A DNA stretch of 64,000 bases from an uncultured Erythrobacter sp. (GTDB taxonomy: Bacteria; Pseudomonadota; Alphaproteobacteria; Sphingomonadales; Sphingomonadaceae): assembly GCA_947502305.1 (NCBI GenBank), contig CANMZA010000001.1, positions 744,001 to 808,000 on the forward strand. Reading direction: 5' to 3'. Both the position numbers and the translations under genes were made by a program. The notes below the pieces were generated by a model. It worked only from the letters and a program-made list of their open reading frames with translations, had not been told where the DNA came from and ran no database searches. Below, piece after piece: positions 63,722 through 64,000 of the stretch. How positions within the stretch are numbered: the stretch's first letter is position 1; each line of letters starts with the position of its first letter.

Positions 63722-63945
63722 CCCTTCTTTTTCCAACGCGCTTGCGCCGCAATGCTTGCAATCTCTGAACGCTCTGCTGGCGTCAGCGCTTTAGCACGGG
63801 CCTTGCCACCCTTCTTGCCGCCCTTCGCTGCATGTTGCTGGGAACGCGTCATCTCTTCGTCTGACTCTTCACCAGAAGCAATATCCACCATCAGCTTAGC
63901 AAGCTGGTTCGGATCGCGTGGGCGTTTGGGCTTTTTATCTGCCAT
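63718..63945 (-). CDS. Small basic KGGK-type protein, possible nucleic-acid binder
   Basis: 75 residues from ATG 63945 (MADKKPKRPRDPNQ), behind GGGG; an ATG nine bases upstream is also open. C-terminal AAKGGKKGGKARAKALTPAER...AARWKK is a Lys/Gly-rich basic patch like histone H1-like and KGG-domain proteins. Convergent with the preceding gene, stops overlapping. Common in mobile elements near toxin-antitoxin genes. Confidence 0.7.
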   Translation of the reverse strand: MADKKPKRPRDPNQLAKLMVDIASGEESDEEMTRSQQHAAKGGKKGGKARAKALTPAERSEIASIAAQARWKKKG

Positions 63946-63987
63946 GGACCCCATATAGTGTGGTTCTGGGAAAAGTGCAGGGCTAGA

Positions 63988-64000
63988 TTTCAAACTGACC
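63988..64000 (-). repeat. Right inverted copy of the island-end motif
   Basis: The window closes with TTTCAAACTGACC. Reversed, 63989-64000 read GGTCAGTTTGAA, identical over 12 bases to 59909-59920. It may be the other terminus of a unit of about 4.1 kb, cut off by the window edge. Confidence 0.5.

Noticed and set aside
1..64000. CRISPR array, rRNA operon or replication origin
   Set aside because: No regularly spaced repeats, rRNA-like sequence or DnaA-box cluster was noticed.

Overview
The window reads as chromosomal DNA of a GC-rich alphaproteobacterium, most likely an Erythrobacteraceae-like member of the Sphingomonadales. This is inferred from gene content: an Fo operon with paired b'/b subunits, a FYDLN-acid (TIGR02300) protein divergent from aroA, a trpF-trpB-trpA-accD-folC block, and exported M2 and S9 peptidases. 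No rRNA gene, CRISPR array or replication origin was seen.

Layout. 1-10 kb: the end of a DEAD-box RNA helicase, two exported proteins, a UvrD/PcrA helicase, rsmD plus an RluB-type pseudouridine synthase, a Rieske oxygenase and an AmpG-like permease. 10-19 kb: folC, accD, trpA, trpB and trpF on the minus strand, with a tiny membrane gene between trpB and trpA, then pyrF-lapA and purB. 19-26 kb: a DoxX/type II NADH dehydrogenase fusion, radC, and a ydbH-ynbE-ydbL-like envelope lipid-transport operon. 26-29 kb: atpI-B-E-F'-F (Fo only), closed by a terminator. 29-36 kb: a quinone oxidoreductase, gloB, rpsA, cmk, two small membrane genes and aroA. 36-43 kb: tRNA-Ala(GGC), then ffh-rpsP-rimM...trmD-rplS, with four extra genes between rimM and trmD. 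43-58 kb: exported peptidases, asd, lipoproteins, alpha/beta hydrolases, tandem YbjN-like proteins, a chemoreceptor gene interrupted by an in-frame amber codon, and amn. 58-59.8 kb: rpsF-rpsR-rplI.

From about 59.9 kb to the window end the content changes to an accessory island that looks less GC-rich. It carries an IS1-like transposase, a two-gene module (a 59-residue protein coupled to a protein with PARP-like H-Y-Q signatures), a RelE/HigB toxin next to a HigA-ImmA fusion, and two further small proteins of unknown role. GGTCAGTTTGAA stands inverted at both edges (59909-59920 and 63989-64000), with related copies near 61.7 kb. The ART-like pair, with palindromes just upstream of it, is the best candidate here for an undescribed toxin-antitoxin or phage-defence system.

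Most of the rest is housekeeping: tetrahydrofolate, tryptophan, pyrimidine, purine, shikimate and aspartate-family synthesis, translation, and energy conservation. Recurring oddities are small membrane proteins translationally coupled inside conserved operons and Ala/Glu-rich C-terminal extensions on ribosomal proteins.
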